Shown piece by piece: positions 9,322 through 18,519 of a stretch of DNA of 64,000 bases. The translations under genes and the position numbers were made by a program. A model generated the notes under the pieces. The model did not search any database. It saw only the letters and a list, made by a program, of their open reading frames with translations, and had not been told where the DNA came from. The stretch spans positions 434,001-498,000 of the forward strand of contig NZ_JAASQN010000001.1 of assembly GCF_011762125.1 (NCBI RefSeq), read 5' to 3'. Numbering within the stretch: the stretch's first letter is position 1; each line of letters opens with the position of its first letter. The DNA comes from Sphingopyxis panaciterrae (GTDB lineage: Bacteria; Pseudomonadota; Alphaproteobacteria; Sphingomonadales; Sphingomonadaceae).

Positions 9322-10566
9322 TCAGCCCAGCGCGGCCTGTTTTTCCTCGGCGATGCGGTCGAGTTCGGCGCGCGTCGGCTTGGTCGCGGCGCTTTTGAGC
9401 TGGCCGCACGCGGCCATGATGTCGCGGCCGCGCGGGGTGCGGACGGGCGCCGAAATTCCGCTCTTGAAAATCAGGTTGCTGAACGCGCGTACCCGCTCGG
9501 GCGTCGAACATTCATACATCGCGCCCGGCCAGGGGTTGAAGGGGATCAGATTGACCTTCGCGTGCAGGCCATATTCCCTGATCAGCCGGACGAGCTCGCG
9601 CGCATCGTCGTCGCTGTCGTTCTTGTCCTTCAACATCACATATTCGAAGGTGATCCGCCGCGAATTGCCGGCGCCCGGATAATCGGCGCACGCCTGCAGC
9701 AATTCCTCGATGCCATATTTGCGGTTGAGCGGCACGATCTCGTCGCGCACTTCCTTCGACACCGCGTGGAGCGACACCGCCAGATTGACGCCGATCTCGT
9801 CCCCCGCGCGCGCCATCATCGGCACGACGCCGCTCGTCGACAGCGTGATGCGCCGCCGCGACAAGGCCAGCCCGTCGCCGTCCATGACGATCTTGAGCGC
9901 GCCCTTGACCTCGTCGAAATTATACAGCGGTTCGCCCATGCCCATCATCACGATGTTGGTCAGGATGCGGCCGTCGGCGGTGTAATGACTGCCTTCTTCT
10001 TCATCATCATCCTCGGGGTCGGGGCCAAAGCCCGCCATCGTCCCCTTGGGCCATTCGCCCAGTTCGTCGCGCGCCAGCATCACCTGTCCGACGATCTCGC
10101 CCGCGGCGAGGTTGCGGACGAGGCGCATCGTGCCGGTGTGGCAGAAACGGCAGTTGAGCGTGCAGCCGACCTGGCTCGACACGCACAGGGTTCCCCGGTC
10201 GGCGTCGGGGATGAAGACCATCTCATATTCCTGGCCGTCGGCGGCGGCGAGCAGCCATTTGCGCGTGCCGTCGCTCGACACCTGCGCCTCGCGCACCGTC
10301 GGGCGGCCGATGATGAAACGGTCGGTCAGCCACGGGCGCATCGTTTTGGCGATGTCGGTCATCGCCTCGAAATCGGTGACGCCGCGGTGATAGATCCAGT
10401 GCCAGATCTGCTTGGCGCGCAGCTTTGCTGCTTTCGCATCGAGTCCCGCCTCGACGAGCACGCCGCCGATCGCGTCGCGGGTCAGTCCGACCAGGTCGAT
10501 GCGGTTGCCGCCGCGCAAGGGGACGGTGCCCGTCGTAACGGGGTCGATATGGCCGGGGATCTGCAT
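9322..10566 (-). CDS. rlmN: 23S rRNA/tRNA adenine C2-methyltransferase RlmN
   Basis: A 414-aa radical-SAM enzyme methylating A2503 of 23S rRNA and A37 of some tRNAs. The iron-sulfur motif is CTLNCRFC (CX3CX2C), the SAM region is GMGEPLYN, and the resolving cysteine is in [10 protein letters not shown] near the C-terminus. An acidic insert ([13 protein letters not shown]) follows the SAM-binding core. ATG 10566 is chosen; an in-frame start at 10605 would add 13 residues that lie in the likely promoter. No Shine-Dalgarno sequence is visible. Confidence 0.95.
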   Translation of the reverse strand: MQIPGHIDPVTTGTVPLRGGNRIDLVGLTRDAIGGVLVEAGLDAKAAKLRAKQIWHWIYHRGVTDFEAMTDIAKTMRPWLTDRFIIGRPTVREAQVSSDGTRKWLLAAADGQEYEMVFIPDADRGTLCVSSQVGCTLNCRFCHTGTMRLVRNLAAGEIVGQVMLARDELGEWPKGTMAGFGPDPEDDDEEEGSHYTADGRILTNIVMMGMGEPLYNFDEVKGALKIVMDGDGLALSRRRITLSTSGVVPMMARAGDEIGVNLAVSLHAVSKEVRDEIVPLNRKYGIEELLQACADYPGAGNSRRITFEYVMLKDKNDSDDDARELVRLIREYGLHAKVNLIPFNPWPGAMYECSTPERVRAFSNLIFKSGISAPVRTPRGRDIMAACGQLKSAATKPTRAELDRIAEEKQAALG

Positions 10567-10576
10567 GATGGCCGGC

Positions 10577-10605
10577 CATATAGTCGCGATGGGCCGCAAG
10601 CGCAA
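10577..10605 (-). promoter_or_regulatory. Candidate promoter of rlmN, very short leader
   Basis: On the minus strand TTGCGC and TATATG are 17 bases apart; the latter ends ten bases before the ATG, so the predicted leader is only about three or four bases. Confidence 0.45.
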
Positions 10606-10639
10606 TCATGCGCCCTCTGCCGGCCCATCTTAGGCTCTG

Positions 10640-10984
10640 TCAGGCGCCGTTATATCCGACCAGCGCGTCTTCGAACTGGTCGAGCGGGCCGACCGGTTCC
10701 TTCGGGGGGGCGCCGTCGACCTGCGGAAAGATTGCGTCGAGCCGGCGCTTCAGCGTGTCGTCGAACGTCGTCCGGTTGCCGACCCGCGCATTGCACACGG
10801 TCAGTTCGGACTTGATCGCGCCCTTGATTCTCTCGAGCCCATCGGGGGTCAAGATGCCCGCCTTGAGCAGTTCCTCGCAAAGCTGGATCAGCCCGACGGT
10901 CGTTGCATGCGCGCGGAGGCCGATAAAATCGAGCGTCCGGTGCCGCTCGCGTGCCGCTGCATCGCATTGGGTTATGGCATTCAT
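10640..10984 (-). CDS. Conserved small protein of unknown function
   Basis: A 114-aa soluble, mostly helical protein (helix around LIQLCEELLKAGILTPDGLERIKGAI) with no signal or membrane segment. I do not recognise the family. ATG 10984 follows GGAGAG at a suitable distance; an upstream in-frame start at 11008 is possible. It lies between rlmN and an SDR gene, all on the same strand but with wide gaps, so no operon is implied. Confidence 0.65.
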   Translation of the reverse strand: MNAITQCDAAARERHRTLDFIGLRAHATTVGLIQLCEELLKAGILTPDGLERIKGAIKSELTVCNARVGNRTTFDDTLKRRLDAIFPQVDGAPPKEPVGPLDQFEDALVGYNGA

Positions 10985-11160
10985 TCCGCCAACTCTCCTC
11001 TCCACCACACCTCGGATCGCGCGCGCCCTTTATGGGCGTCTCGGCGGTCCGGGGGTGATCATGCGCGCACTGGCGGGGTCCGGCAAGAGGCGATGTAATA
11101 TAATGTCACATCGGGACGTCAAAACAGGTGCGTCATTGCGGACCCCGGAGCGCTCGGCGG

Positions 11161-11904
11161 TTACAGCGTCTTCAACATGTCCAGCACCTGATCGAAACTC
11201 CCGTTCGCTTCGGCGCGGCGCAGCGGCAGGACGTTCTGGACCAGAATTTCCTCCGGCATCGGCTCGCTCGCGAACAAGGCCATCACCTCGTCGGCGAAAG
11301 CGTCCAGCGGCATATAGTTTTCGCGGGTCGACTGGCCGGGGGTCAGGTCGGTGCGCACCGCGGGCGGCGCCAGTTCGATCACCTCGATCTTGCCCGCAAG
11401 CTGGACGCGCAATGCAACCGAATAGCTGTGCATCGCCGCCTTGCTCGCCGAATAGGCGGGCGCCTTGGGAAAGGGCACAAAGGCAAGGCCCGACGTCACA
11501 TTGACGATCGCGGCATCGTCCTGCGCCGCCAGATGGTCGACCAGCGCGTCGATCAGCCGGATCGGGCCGAGGATGTTCGTGACGACGGTGGTTTCGGCGT
11601 CGGCGAGGTCGCGCTTGGCGTCTGCTGCCTCATACATCATCACCCCGGCGTTGTTGACGAGGACGTTGAGCGCCGGGAACTTCGCGACGATTTCTGCGGC
11701 GAACGCCGTGATGGCTGCTGGGTCGGTCACGTCGAGCGCCATCGCGTGCATGTTCGCGCGCCCGGCGACCGCGCCCGCCAGCTTGCCGGCGTTGCGGCCG
11801 GTGACGATGACGCTGTTGCCCGCGTCGTGCCAGCGCTGGGCGAGCGCGAGCCCGATGCCCGAACCGCCACCGGTGACGAGGATGGTGTTGCCTGTGGTTT
11901 TCAT
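11161..11904 (-). CDS. SDR family oxidoreductase (DltE-like)
   Basis: A 247-aa classical short-chain dehydrogenase: cofactor motif TGGGSGIG, DVTD, NNAG (LVNNAGVM), the catalytic serine region VNVTSGLAF and YSASK. The NTILVTGGGSGIGLALA start resembles DltE/YciK-type members; substrate unknown. A strong AGGAGG precedes ATG 11904. It is divergent from an HxlR regulator, an arrangement in which the regulator usually controls the oxidoreductase in response to electrophiles or quinones. Confidence 0.88.
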   Translation of the reverse strand: MKTTGNTILVTGGGSGIGLALAQRWHDAGNSVIVTGRNAGKLAGAVAGRANMHAMALDVTDPAAITAFAAEIVAKFPALNVLVNNAGVMMYEAADAKRDLADAETTVVTNILGPIRLIDALVDHLAAQDDAAIVNVTSGLAFVPFPKAPAYSASKAAMHSYSVALRVQLAGKIEVIELAPPAVRTDLTPGQSTRENYMPLDAFADEVMALFASEPMPEEILVQNVLPLRRAEANGSFDQVLDMLKTL

Positions 11905-11968
11905 CGCTTTCCTCCTTTGTGGGATGGTGATGCAGCGCAAATAGCGTTATACTCTCCAAAAGAAAGAA

Positions 11969-11984
11969 GGCACCCAAAAGTACC
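11969..11984. promoter_or_regulatory. Candidate HxlR operator in the divergent intergenic region
   Basis: GGCACCCAAAAGTACC has arms GGCAC/GTACC, close to the GGTAC-N6-GTACC form of several HxlR-family sites. A further TACC half-site follows at 11990. It lies upstream of both the SDR and hxlR-like genes. Confidence 0.4.
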
Positions 11985-12019
11985 ATAGTTACCGAAAAGA
12001 GAGATTTGGATTTTCCGCC

Positions 12020-12424
12020 ATGCCGACGCCCGATAAAATATCCTATGATCCGCACGCGCCGGTCGATCCGCGCGTCGAAACGCTCGTCAATGAACTCATC
12101 GGCCGGGTCGCCGACAAATGGACTCTCCTCGTGCTCGAGGAGTTGGAGGATCACGGCACCTGCCGCTTTACCGAATTGTCGCGCCGCGTTCCGGGTATCA
12201 GCCAGAAGATGCTGACGCAGACGCTGCGCCAGATGGAGCGCGACGGCCTGCTCGTGCGGACGGTGCATCCGGTCGTTCCGCCGAAGGTCGAATATTGCCT
12301 GACCGATCTCGGCCACAGCCTGGGCGAAGCTTTTTGCGGAGTCTGGGTGTGGGCCGAAGCCAATCTGGAAAGGGTGGCACGCGCACGGGATGCGTTCGAC
12401 ACGGCGCGAAGCGAGACCGGCTGA
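12020..12424 (+). CDS. HxlR family transcriptional regulator
   Basis: A 134-aa winged-helix regulator with the family core VADKWTLLVLEEL, FTELSRRVPGISQKMLTQTLRQMERDGL and VEYCLTDLG. HxlR proteins are small dimers that often sense thiol-reactive compounds; the one cysteine near the DNA-binding domain (HGTCRF) and that in VEYC could be sensors, but this is inference. Divergent from the SDR gene it probably controls. Confidence 0.92.
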   Translation: MPTPDKISYDPHAPVDPRVETLVNELIGRVADKWTLLVLEELEDHGTCRFTELSRRVPGISQKMLTQTLRQMERDGLLVRTVHPVVPPKVEYCLTDLGHSLGEAFCGVWVWAEANLERVARARDAFDTARSETG

Positions 12425-12500
12425 CCATCTATGTTATGACCCCGATCACATGCGGTGCCGCGCGCTGTGGTAGAGGCCCGCGATCATCGTGGAGAATGAC

Positions 12501-13232
12501 ATGCGCACCGCTTTTCTGATCGCCTGCTTCATCCTGCTGGCATCGCCCGCCGCCGCATCGGCTCAGCCCGAGGCGAGTGGTACGGCCGAAGCCCCGGCTG
12601 CCGCATCCTGCCGGCCCGGCGAACGGCCGACCAGCTATCAGCAAGGCTGGCCGCAAACGAGCGACGCGATCTGCGACTATGATTTCGCCGAGGCGAATCG
12701 CCGCCTCGCGAACCTCCTCGAACTGCCCGCGGGCGCCGCGAATATCGAGGTGTTGAAGGGCCTGCTCGACGTCCCGCACTTCAACCTGCGCGACGGCTAT
12801 GAACCCAATGAATTCTATGTCGTCAACGCTGGCTATCTGGCGATTCTCGCCGGCCGCGACGGCTGGGACATGGTCATCGCGGCCAGCGCGGACCGGCGCG
12901 AAGGCGCGTGGGGGAGCAAGACGCATTTCGGCGCCAAATTCCTGTCGACCGTGCCGTCGCCGCAACTCGATGTGCGGACGAACCCCGGCTGTCTTTCGGA
13001 GGCGGCTCTCCTCGACCGCGCGATCGCCGCGGGCTGGCGTTACGTCCCCGGCGGCACGCAGAGCGGCACCGCCGGCCCGATCTTCGTTCCCGGCGCGCTG
13101 GTCAAGGACGATGGCCGCAGCCTTGTGCTCGCCAAGCTGTCGCGCACGACCGCACTGCCGCCGCGCGAAACCCTCGAAGCGACCTGCGCCTGGATATTTT
13201 CGTTCAACGAAATGGTCGAAATCCGGAACTGA
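12501..13232 (+). CDS. Exported protein of unknown function
   Basis: A 243-aa protein with a signal peptide (TAFLIACFILLASPAAASAQ). Four cysteines (SCRPGERP, AICDYD, NPGCLSE, ATCAWIF) suggest disulfides in the periplasm. I do not recognise the family. ATG 12501 is preferred to GTG 12489, because GGAG (12490) serves as ribosome site. It is followed 71 bases later by the methyltransferase gene on the same strand. Confidence 0.7.
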   Translation: MRTAFLIACFILLASPAAASAQPEASGTAEAPAAASCRPGERPTSYQQGWPQTSDAICDYDFAEANRRLANLLELPAGAANIEVLKGLLDVPHFNLRDGYEPNEFYVVNAGYLAILAGRDGWDMVIAASADRREGAWGSKTHFGAKFLSTVPSPQLDVRTNPGCLSEAALLDRAIAAGWRYVPGGTQSGTAGPIFVPGALVKDDGRSLVLAKLSRTTALPPRETLEATCAWIFSFNEMVEIRN

Positions 13233-13303
13233 ACGCCCACGCATCGCGTCTGGATCGAAGATACACCCAGGGCGTTGAAAGGGCGCTGCCGGAGGAGAAT
13301 GCC

Positions 13304-14005
13304 ATGGATGCCCCGCAAGACCCGCCGCCGATGTCGCGTGGCAAGGCTGCCATCTATGCGATATCGCTTCCGCTCTCGCTCCTGCTCCTCCTCTTCCTCC
13401 CCGCCGGATCGCTGTCGTGGCGCGCGGGATGGATTTTCGTCGCGGTGCTCATCTTCGGCTTCGGCTTCTCGGCGCTTGTGCTCGCGCGCATCAATCCGGT
13501 GATCTATCGCGCGCGCAGCCGCTTTCAGCCGGGAACGAAGGGCTGGGACAAGGCGCTGCTCGCCGTCATCCTGCCCGCGATGGTCGCGATCCTGCCGGTC
13601 GGGGCGCTCGACGCCGGGCGTTTTCACTGGTCGTATGTACCGCCTTCTGCCGTCGCGCTTGGTTATGCGATGTTGCTCGCGGGCATGGCGATCACCGCCT
13701 GGGCGCAGGCGGTGAACCCCTTTTTCGAACCCGGCGTGCGCATCCAGTCCGAACGCCATCAGCATGTGATCGACACCGGCCCCTATCTCTTCGTCCGTCA
13801 TCCGGGCTATTCGGCGGCGATCCTGCTCTTTGTCGGCATGGCGCTGGCGCTGGCATCATGGTGGGCGCTGGCGCCGGCCCTGATCGCTTCGGCCTTCCTC
13901 ATCCTGCGCACCGCATGGGAGGACCGCCTGCTGCACGCCGAACTTCCGGGCTATGCCGCTTATGCGCAAATTGTCCGGTGGCGATTGTTTCCGGCCCTTT
14001 GGTAG
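13304..14005 (+). CDS. Isoprenylcysteine carboxyl methyltransferase-like membrane protein
   Basis: A 233-aa protein with about five membrane helices. The C-terminal part carries the ICMT/PEMT core: VIDTGPYLFVRHPGYSA, then an acidic helix TAWEDRLLHAELPGYAAYAQ, ending VRWRLFPALW. Such enzymes methylate lipids or other membrane substrates with SAM; bacterial substrates are mostly unknown. GGAGGAG lies seven bases before ATG 13304. Confidence 0.85.
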   Translation: MDAPQDPPPMSRGKAAIYAISLPLSLLLLLFLPAGSLSWRAGWIFVAVLIFGFGFSALVLARINPVIYRARSRFQPGTKGWDKALLAVILPAMVAILPVGALDAGRFHWSYVPPSAVALGYAMLLAGMAITAWAQAVNPFFEPGVRIQSERHQHVIDTGPYLFVRHPGYSAAILLFVGMALALASWWALAPALIASAFLILRTAWEDRLLHAELPGYAAYAQIVRWRLFPALW

Positions 14006-14022
14006 CTTGGCCGGCCCGCCGG

Positions 14023-14352
14023 TCAGTTGCGGATCGAACTGACGCGGATCAATCCGTCGCGCGCGGCATTGGCGATCGCCAGTTCGGCCTGCGCCGAGGC
14101 GAGGACGCGCGTGTCGCGGCGGCATTCGCGAACATCGTTCTTGCCTTCCAGATCAAAGTCGGACGCGGTGCCGCACACCGCGACGACCGCACGCCAGATT
14201 CGGCGGTCGAGCGTTTTGGCGCCCGCCTCGGTCCTGAGGTCGAGGTCCTTGTGCGGCACCGTCACGGTCTGGCTCGGACGTGCCGATTGGGCGAGCGCGG
14301 GCTGGCCGAACGAAGCGGCGGCCACGGCGGCGAGGATCAGAAGCTTTTTCAT
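14023..14352 (-). CDS. UrcA family exported protein
   Basis: A 109-aa protein with signal peptide (LLILAAVAAASFGQPALAQ) and the UrcA-type core DLDLRTEAGAKTLDRRI, then VCGTAS and DVRECRRD giving two cysteines. UrcA was named from regulation by urate-type or surface growth cues in related bacteria; function is unclear. ATG 14352 begins the signal peptide. Divergent from a LysR gene with a palindromic operator between. Confidence 0.8.
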   Translation of the reverse strand: MKKLLILAAVAAASFGQPALAQSARPSQTVTVPHKDLDLRTEAGAKTLDRRIWRAVVAVCGTASDFDLEGKNDVRECRRDTRVLASAQAELAIANAARDGLIRVSSIRN

Positions 14353-14456
14353 CTCATGTCTCCATCGACCGGCTGGGAAGGGGAGGAGGGGAGGAAGCCG
14401 GTGAGGCGATAAATAGTCGATGCGCCGCGCCCGAAGGAGCAACGATGTTGCAAAGA

Positions 14457-14478
14457 CATTCTGCAAAATTGCAGAATG
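14457..14478. promoter_or_regulatory. Palindromic LysR-type operator
   Basis: CATTCTGCAA-N2-TTGCAGAATG is an exact inverted repeat with ten-base arms, containing a T-N11-A core. It lies 31 bases before the LysR start and 104 bases before urcA. An overlapping TTGCA-N9-TGCAA repeat at 14448-14466 could be a second, activation-type half-site. Confidence 0.7.
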
Positions 14479-14509
14479 CGGCGCGGGCGCGTATGACGCA
14501 AAAGACGCC

Positions 14510-15391
14510 ATGTACGATTGGAACGACCTCAAGGCTTTTCTCGCGGTGGCCGAAACGGGCAGTACGCTGGCCGCGGCGCAGACGCTGCGTGTCAGCCAGA
14601 CGACCGTTGCCCGGCGTATCGCGGCGCTTGAGAGTGCGACGGCGCTCAGCCTGTTCGAGCGGCGGCAGGCCGGCTATGCGCTGACCCCGGTGGGTGAGGC
14701 GATGCTGGCGAGCGCGATTGCGGTGCGCGATGCCGCCGATCGCTTCGGCGAAGCCGCGGGTGCGCGGTCGCGCGACGCGGGCGGCACGGTCAGCCTGACG
14801 ACGATGGAAATCTTCGCGGTGACCGTCCTGCCGCCGATTCTGCGCGACCTGCGCACCGCGCATCCTGGCATCCATATCCGTCTCGACACCGCCGACGAGC
14901 CGCGCGACCTCGCCGCCGGGGCGGCCGACATCGCCATCCGCAGCAGCAAGCAGCCAACCGGAGCCGGCCTGGTCGGGCGGCGGATCGCGGACAATCCCTG
15001 GACGCTTTATTGCAGCCGCGATTATGCCGGCCGTCACGGCATCCCGCACAGCCGCGCCGAACTCGCCACCCATCCCTTCATCGGCGGCGGTGGGGGGGTC
15101 TGGGAACCCTATCAGGCATGGCTGCGCCAGTACGGGCTCGAAGAGTCGGTGGTAATGCAATATGATACGGGCAGCGGCCTGCTCGCCGGGGTCCGCTCGG
15201 GCATGGGGCTCACCATATTGCCCGCCTTCCTCGCCGACCGCGAACCCGACCTGATCCGCTGCATCCCGCCCAAGCGCGAGGATACGACGGGGCTATGGCT
15301 GCTGACGCACGAACGCCTGCGTCACGTCCCGCGGGTCCGTCTGGTCCTCGATTTTCTCGCGGCCGAACTGACGAAGCTCGCGCGCGGCTGA
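14510..15391 (+). CDS. LysR family transcriptional regulator
   Basis: A 293-aa regulator. Helix-turn-helix lies at residues 4-60 (DLKAFLAVAETGSTLAAAQTL, SQTTVARRIAALE), with the effector-binding domain from about 88. The DNA-binding helix and domain resemble those of LysR members that act locally. The chosen ATG (14510) gives the typical MYDWNDLKAF start. It likely binds the adjacent palindrome to regulate itself and urcA. Confidence 0.93.
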   Translation: MYDWNDLKAFLAVAETGSTLAAAQTLRVSQTTVARRIAALESATALSLFERRQAGYALTPVGEAMLASAIAVRDAADRFGEAAGARSRDAGGTVSLTTMEIFAVTVLPPILRDLRTAHPGIHIRLDTADEPRDLAAGAADIAIRSSKQPTGAGLVGRRIADNPWTLYCSRDYAGRHGIPHSRAELATHPFIGGGGGVWEPYQAWLRQYGLEESVVMQYDTGSGLLAGVRSGMGLTILPAFLADREPDLIRCIPPKREDTTGLWLLTHERLRHVPRVRLVLDFLAAELTKLARG

Positions 15392-15570
15392 AATGGGCTG
15401 ACCGGTCTGTCGACCGGGATTTTCACAAGCTTTCATTTCACTCACTCTGTGTCGGCGGTCACAGCGGGCGCCGCCATGGCGGGCCAGTCTGGCGCTACGC
15501 ATGGAGATGTGATGACCCGCCAGACCGTTTTCCCAGCCCGATTTTCCGTCGTTCGCATCGGGCCTTGCCG

Positions 15571-16122
15571 ATGACACGCCGCGTGCTGCCGGCGCTCTCG
15601 CTCGCTGCCATCTGCCTCGGCCTGATCGCCAGCGGTCCCGCTGCGGCGAAAAAGCGGTCGGCCGACAAGCCGGCCGATACCCCGGCCTATCAACAATGTC
15701 CCGACGGCACGACGGTGGAGACCGACGAATTCTGCCCGCCGCCCCCGCCTCCGCCCCCTCCGCCCCCGCCCCCGATTGTCCAGCCGCCCGTTCCGGGCGA
15801 ATGGGCTTCCAACTGGGGTGCGATAGCCGTTGACAGCGCGAGCGGAATCGTGGGGACCGCCGCCGGCTTCGCCCGGAGTGTCACGGCGGAAGAAGCTGCG
15901 CTCGACGACTGCCGCGCCAGGGGCGGCAGCACCTGCCTTTTCGGCTATTCGTACAAGGATGGGTGCGTGGCCATGGTTCAGGGCGACAAGACCTATTTCT
16001 TCGAAAGCGCGCTGACCGCAAGTGATGCCGAAAGGCGAGGCCTCGATCGCTGCGATGCCGGTCAGACCGGTTGCCGCGTTCGTTTGTCGGCCTGTACCGC
16101 CGCGACCTTCATTCCCTATTGA
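15571..16122 (+). CDS. Exported DUF4189 protein with polyproline linker
   Basis: A 183-aa protein: signal peptide (LPALSLAAICLGLIASGPAAA), a short basic region, two cysteines flanking TTVETDE, then a run of 13 prolines, then a DUF4189 domain (WGAIAVDSASGIVGTAAG, ALDDCRARGGSTC, GCVAMVQGD, LDRCDAGQTGCRV). DUF4189 domains are small secreted units with stress or antagonism roles in some species; function here is unknown. The long proline run may need elongation factor P. Confidence 0.82.
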   Translation: MTRRVLPALSLAAICLGLIASGPAAAKKRSADKPADTPAYQQCPDGTTVETDEFCPPPPPPPPPPPPPIVQPPVPGEWASNWGAIAVDSASGIVGTAAGFARSVTAEEAALDDCRARGGSTCLFGYSYKDGCVAMVQGDKTYFFESALTASDAERRGLDRCDAGQTGCRVRLSACTAATFIPY

Positions 16123-16137
16123 TCGGGCCGGTTCCGG

Positions 16138-16605
16138 CGGCAAAAATCGCTGTCCTACATTATCCCGCTGACTTAGCTTTCTCGGCTATGACATATCGTG
16201 CCTCGTTCCCGTTCTTCCTTGCCTCTGATCCGGTGGGCATCGACACGCGCGGAATATGCAATTCCAGTGTGAAGTTGCGCAGTTTCCCGCGGTTTAGAAA
16301 AGGCGCGCTTTTCTCCTTCTTCGGCATCCGGGACTTGATCCGGGATTCACTTGGCGCGGCGGTCGCGAAGGGACCCCGGATCAAGTCCGGGGTGACGAAA
16401 GCCGGGGCAAAACGCGATTTCAGTGTGAACTTAGGCGGATTTCCGCCGCTTCTCTCCGACGACTCGCCGCCTTTCCCCGGCGCAGGCCGCGGCCCGCGGG
16501 CTCGCACGACGGCGCGCAAGGCTGCTGGCTTCCGGCCTGCGCCGGGGAACAGGCTGAGCGTCCGTTAAAAGGTCATTCCAGTGTGAAGTTACGCAGAAAT
16601 CCGCC
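16138..16605. repeat. Compound repeat cluster, copy 1
   Basis: This gene-free stretch contains CGCTGTCCTACA (16148-16159), three copies of a motif near TTCAGTGTGAAGTTGCGCAG (16262-16290, 16418-16448, 16576-16605), one family A palindrome (16321-16400) and an inverted pair TCCCCGGCGCAGGCCG/CGGCCTGCGCCGGGGA (16474-16489/16533-16548). The same parts recur in reverse orientation at 32.6-33.15 kb. Confidence 0.8.
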
Positions 16606-16621
16606 ACTTCTCCACCGCGCC

Positions 16622-17119
16622 TCAACGCAGCCTTGCGCATCCCAGCGCCGCCGCATCGATCGCGGTAGCGGCGCCGCGCAAGCGATAGGTGTCGGCGATC
16701 GCGCCGCCGGTCGCCGTGCCGCTCTCGACGCTCATGCTCGGCGCCGATCGCATCGCGGCGATGATGGCGGCGTCCATGCGCGCGTCGCTCGCCCAGCCGT
16801 GCGTGCCGTTGCCGGTCAGGATGAAGCGGCGGCTGCCGATGGTCAGGCGCAACTCGCGGCCCGGGCCGCGTTCCTTCGACAGCCGGACATAAAATTGACC
16901 GCGGATGCGCGATCTGGGCCAGTAACCGATGCTGGCATAGGGTTTTACCCGCGGCGTGCCGATCGTCGCGGCGGGGGCGGCGATCGCATAGCAGCGCGCC
17001 GTCGCGGCGTTGCGAAAGGCGCCCCAGCCGTCGAAGATGCCCAGCGCGGTACGCGGCGCGGCGGATGCCGCTACCGGGACCGCCGCCAACAGGACAAAAA
17101 TGGGAAGCAGGCGCCGCAT
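16622..17119 (-). CDS. Exported protein of unknown function
   Basis: A 165-aa protein with signal peptide (LLPIFVLLAAVPVAASA). The mature part (GWGAFRNAATARCYAIA, RLTIGSRRFILTGNGTHGWA) looks like a compact beta-rich domain with two cysteines. It loosely recalls invasion-associated IalB-like exported proteins, but I cannot assign it. ATG 17119 starts the signal peptide. It is convergent with the repeat region and divergent from dnaN. Confidence 0.68.
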   Translation of the reverse strand: MRRLLPIFVLLAAVPVAASAAPRTALGIFDGWGAFRNAATARCYAIAAPAATIGTPRVKPYASIGYWPRSRIRGQFYVRLSKERGPGRELRLTIGSRRFILTGNGTHGWASDARMDAAIIAAMRSAPSMSVESGTATGGAIADTYRLRGAATAIDAAALGCARLR

Positions 17120-17291
17120 TGGCCCTCGTTTGCGCGATTGGGGATGCTTTGCAAGCATGGCTTGCACGGCGCCGTGCGTTCGTTAAGGAAGGTGGACATT
17201 TTCAGGGACCGGGAATCGGGGCGGCGAATCGCCTCCGACCCTCTGCCCCTCAGGGACTTTTCCCGCGAAGCACAGGGATGGCGAATTCAGA

Positions 17292-18407
17292 ATGAAAGCG
17301 ACGATCGAACGCGCAGTGTTGTTGAAGAGCCTCGGCCACGTCCAGTCGGTGGTCGAACGGCGCAATACCATCCCGATCCTGTCGAACGTCCTCATCGAAG
17401 CCGACGCGTCGGGGCAATTGAAATTGATGGCGACCGACCTCGACCTGCAGGTGGTCGAAACGATCGCGGCAAAGGTCGAAACGGCGGGCACGACCACCGT
17501 GTCGGCGCACACTTTGTTCGAAATCGCGCGCAAGCTGCCGGAGGGGGCCGAGGTCAGCCTCGCCGCCGCGGAAGGCAAGATGCAGGTCAAGGCCGGCCGC
17601 TCGAACTTCAACCTGCCGACCTTGCCGCGCGACGACTTCCCGGTGATCGCGGAGGGCGACCTGCCCACCAATTTCGAACTGCCGGTCGCCGAACTGATCC
17701 AGATCATCGACAAGACCCGCTTTGCGATCTCGACCGAGGAAACGCGCTATTACCTCAACGGCATCTTCCTGCATGTCGCCGAAGACGCGTCGGGCCCGGT
17801 GCTCAAGGCCGCGGCGACCGACGGCCACCGTCTCGCGCGCTACACCGTCACGCGCCCCGAGGGCGCGAACGCGATGCCCGACGTCATTGTGCCGCGCAAA
17901 TGCGTCGGCGAAATCCGCAAGCTGCTCGACGAGGCCGAGGGCAATGTCGAAATCAGCCTGTCGGCAAGCAAGATCCGTTTCCAGCTCGGCAACGCCGTGC
18001 TCACCTCGAAGCTGATCGACGGCACCTTCCCCGATTATAGCCGCGTCATCCCGACCGCGAACGACAAGCTGCTGAAGGTCGACCCGAAGAGCCTGTTCCA
18101 GGGCGTCGACCGCGTGTCGACGATCGCCAGCGAAAAGACCCGTGCGGTCAAGGTCGGCCTCGACAAGGACCGTATCACCCTGTCGGTCACCAGCCCCGAA
18201 AACGGCACCGCCGCCGAAGAATTGGCCGCCGCCTATGACAGCGACGCGATGGAGATCGGTTTCAACGCCCGCTATCTCAGCGACATTTTGGGCCAGGTCG
18301 ACGGCGACAGCGTCGAACTGCATCTGGCCGACGCCAACGCCCCGACGCTGATCCGCGAAAGCGAGAAGAGCCCGGCGCTGTATGTCCTGATGCCGATGCG
18401 GGTGTGA
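17292..18407 (+). CDS. dnaN: DNA polymerase III beta subunit (sliding clamp)
   Basis: A 371-aa ring-forming processivity factor for DNA polymerase III. The three repeated clamp domains are visible, with landmarks SVVERRNTIPILSNV, TRYYLNGIFLH, ATDGHRLA and the C-terminal YVLMPMRV that forms part of the partner-binding pocket. dnaA, recF and gyrB are not nearby, and no DnaA-box cluster is seen, so this is not a classical oriC locus. It is monocistronic. Confidence 0.97.
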   Translation: MKATIERAVLLKSLGHVQSVVERRNTIPILSNVLIEADASGQLKLMATDLDLQVVETIAAKVETAGTTTVSAHTLFEIARKLPEGAEVSLAAAEGKMQVKAGRSNFNLPTLPRDDFPVIAEGDLPTNFELPVAELIQIIDKTRFAISTEETRYYLNGIFLHVAEDASGPVLKAAATDGHRLARYTVTRPEGANAMPDVIVPRKCVGEIRKLLDEAEGNVEISLSASKIRFQLGNAVLTSKLIDGTFPDYSRVIPTANDKLLKVDPKSLFQGVDRVSTIASEKTRAVKVGLDKDRITLSVTSPENGTAAEELAAAYDSDAMEIGFNARYLSDILGQVDGDSVELHLADANAPTLIRESEKSPALYVLMPMRV

Positions 18408-18425
18408 TAGCCCTCAGATTAAAAG

Positions 18426-18504
18426 TCGTCGCCCCCGCGTAGGCGGGGGGCCGCTGGCAACATGGCGCTACGCCCATAGCGGCCCCCGCCTGCGCGGGGG
18501 CGAC
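18426..18504. repeat. Long palindrome after dnaN
   Basis: GTCGCCCCCGCGTAGGCGG near 18426 is mirrored by CCGCCTGCGCGGGGGCGAC ending 18504, with an inner CCGCTGG/CATAGCGG region. It lies between convergent dnaN and the sugar dehydrogenase gene and may end transcripts from both sides. Confidence 0.65.
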
Positions 18505-18519
18505 GGTTTATTTCCTCGT

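Noticed and set aside
17292..18407. dnaN as a mark of the replication origin
   Set aside because: No dnaA, recF or DnaA-box cluster accompanies it.
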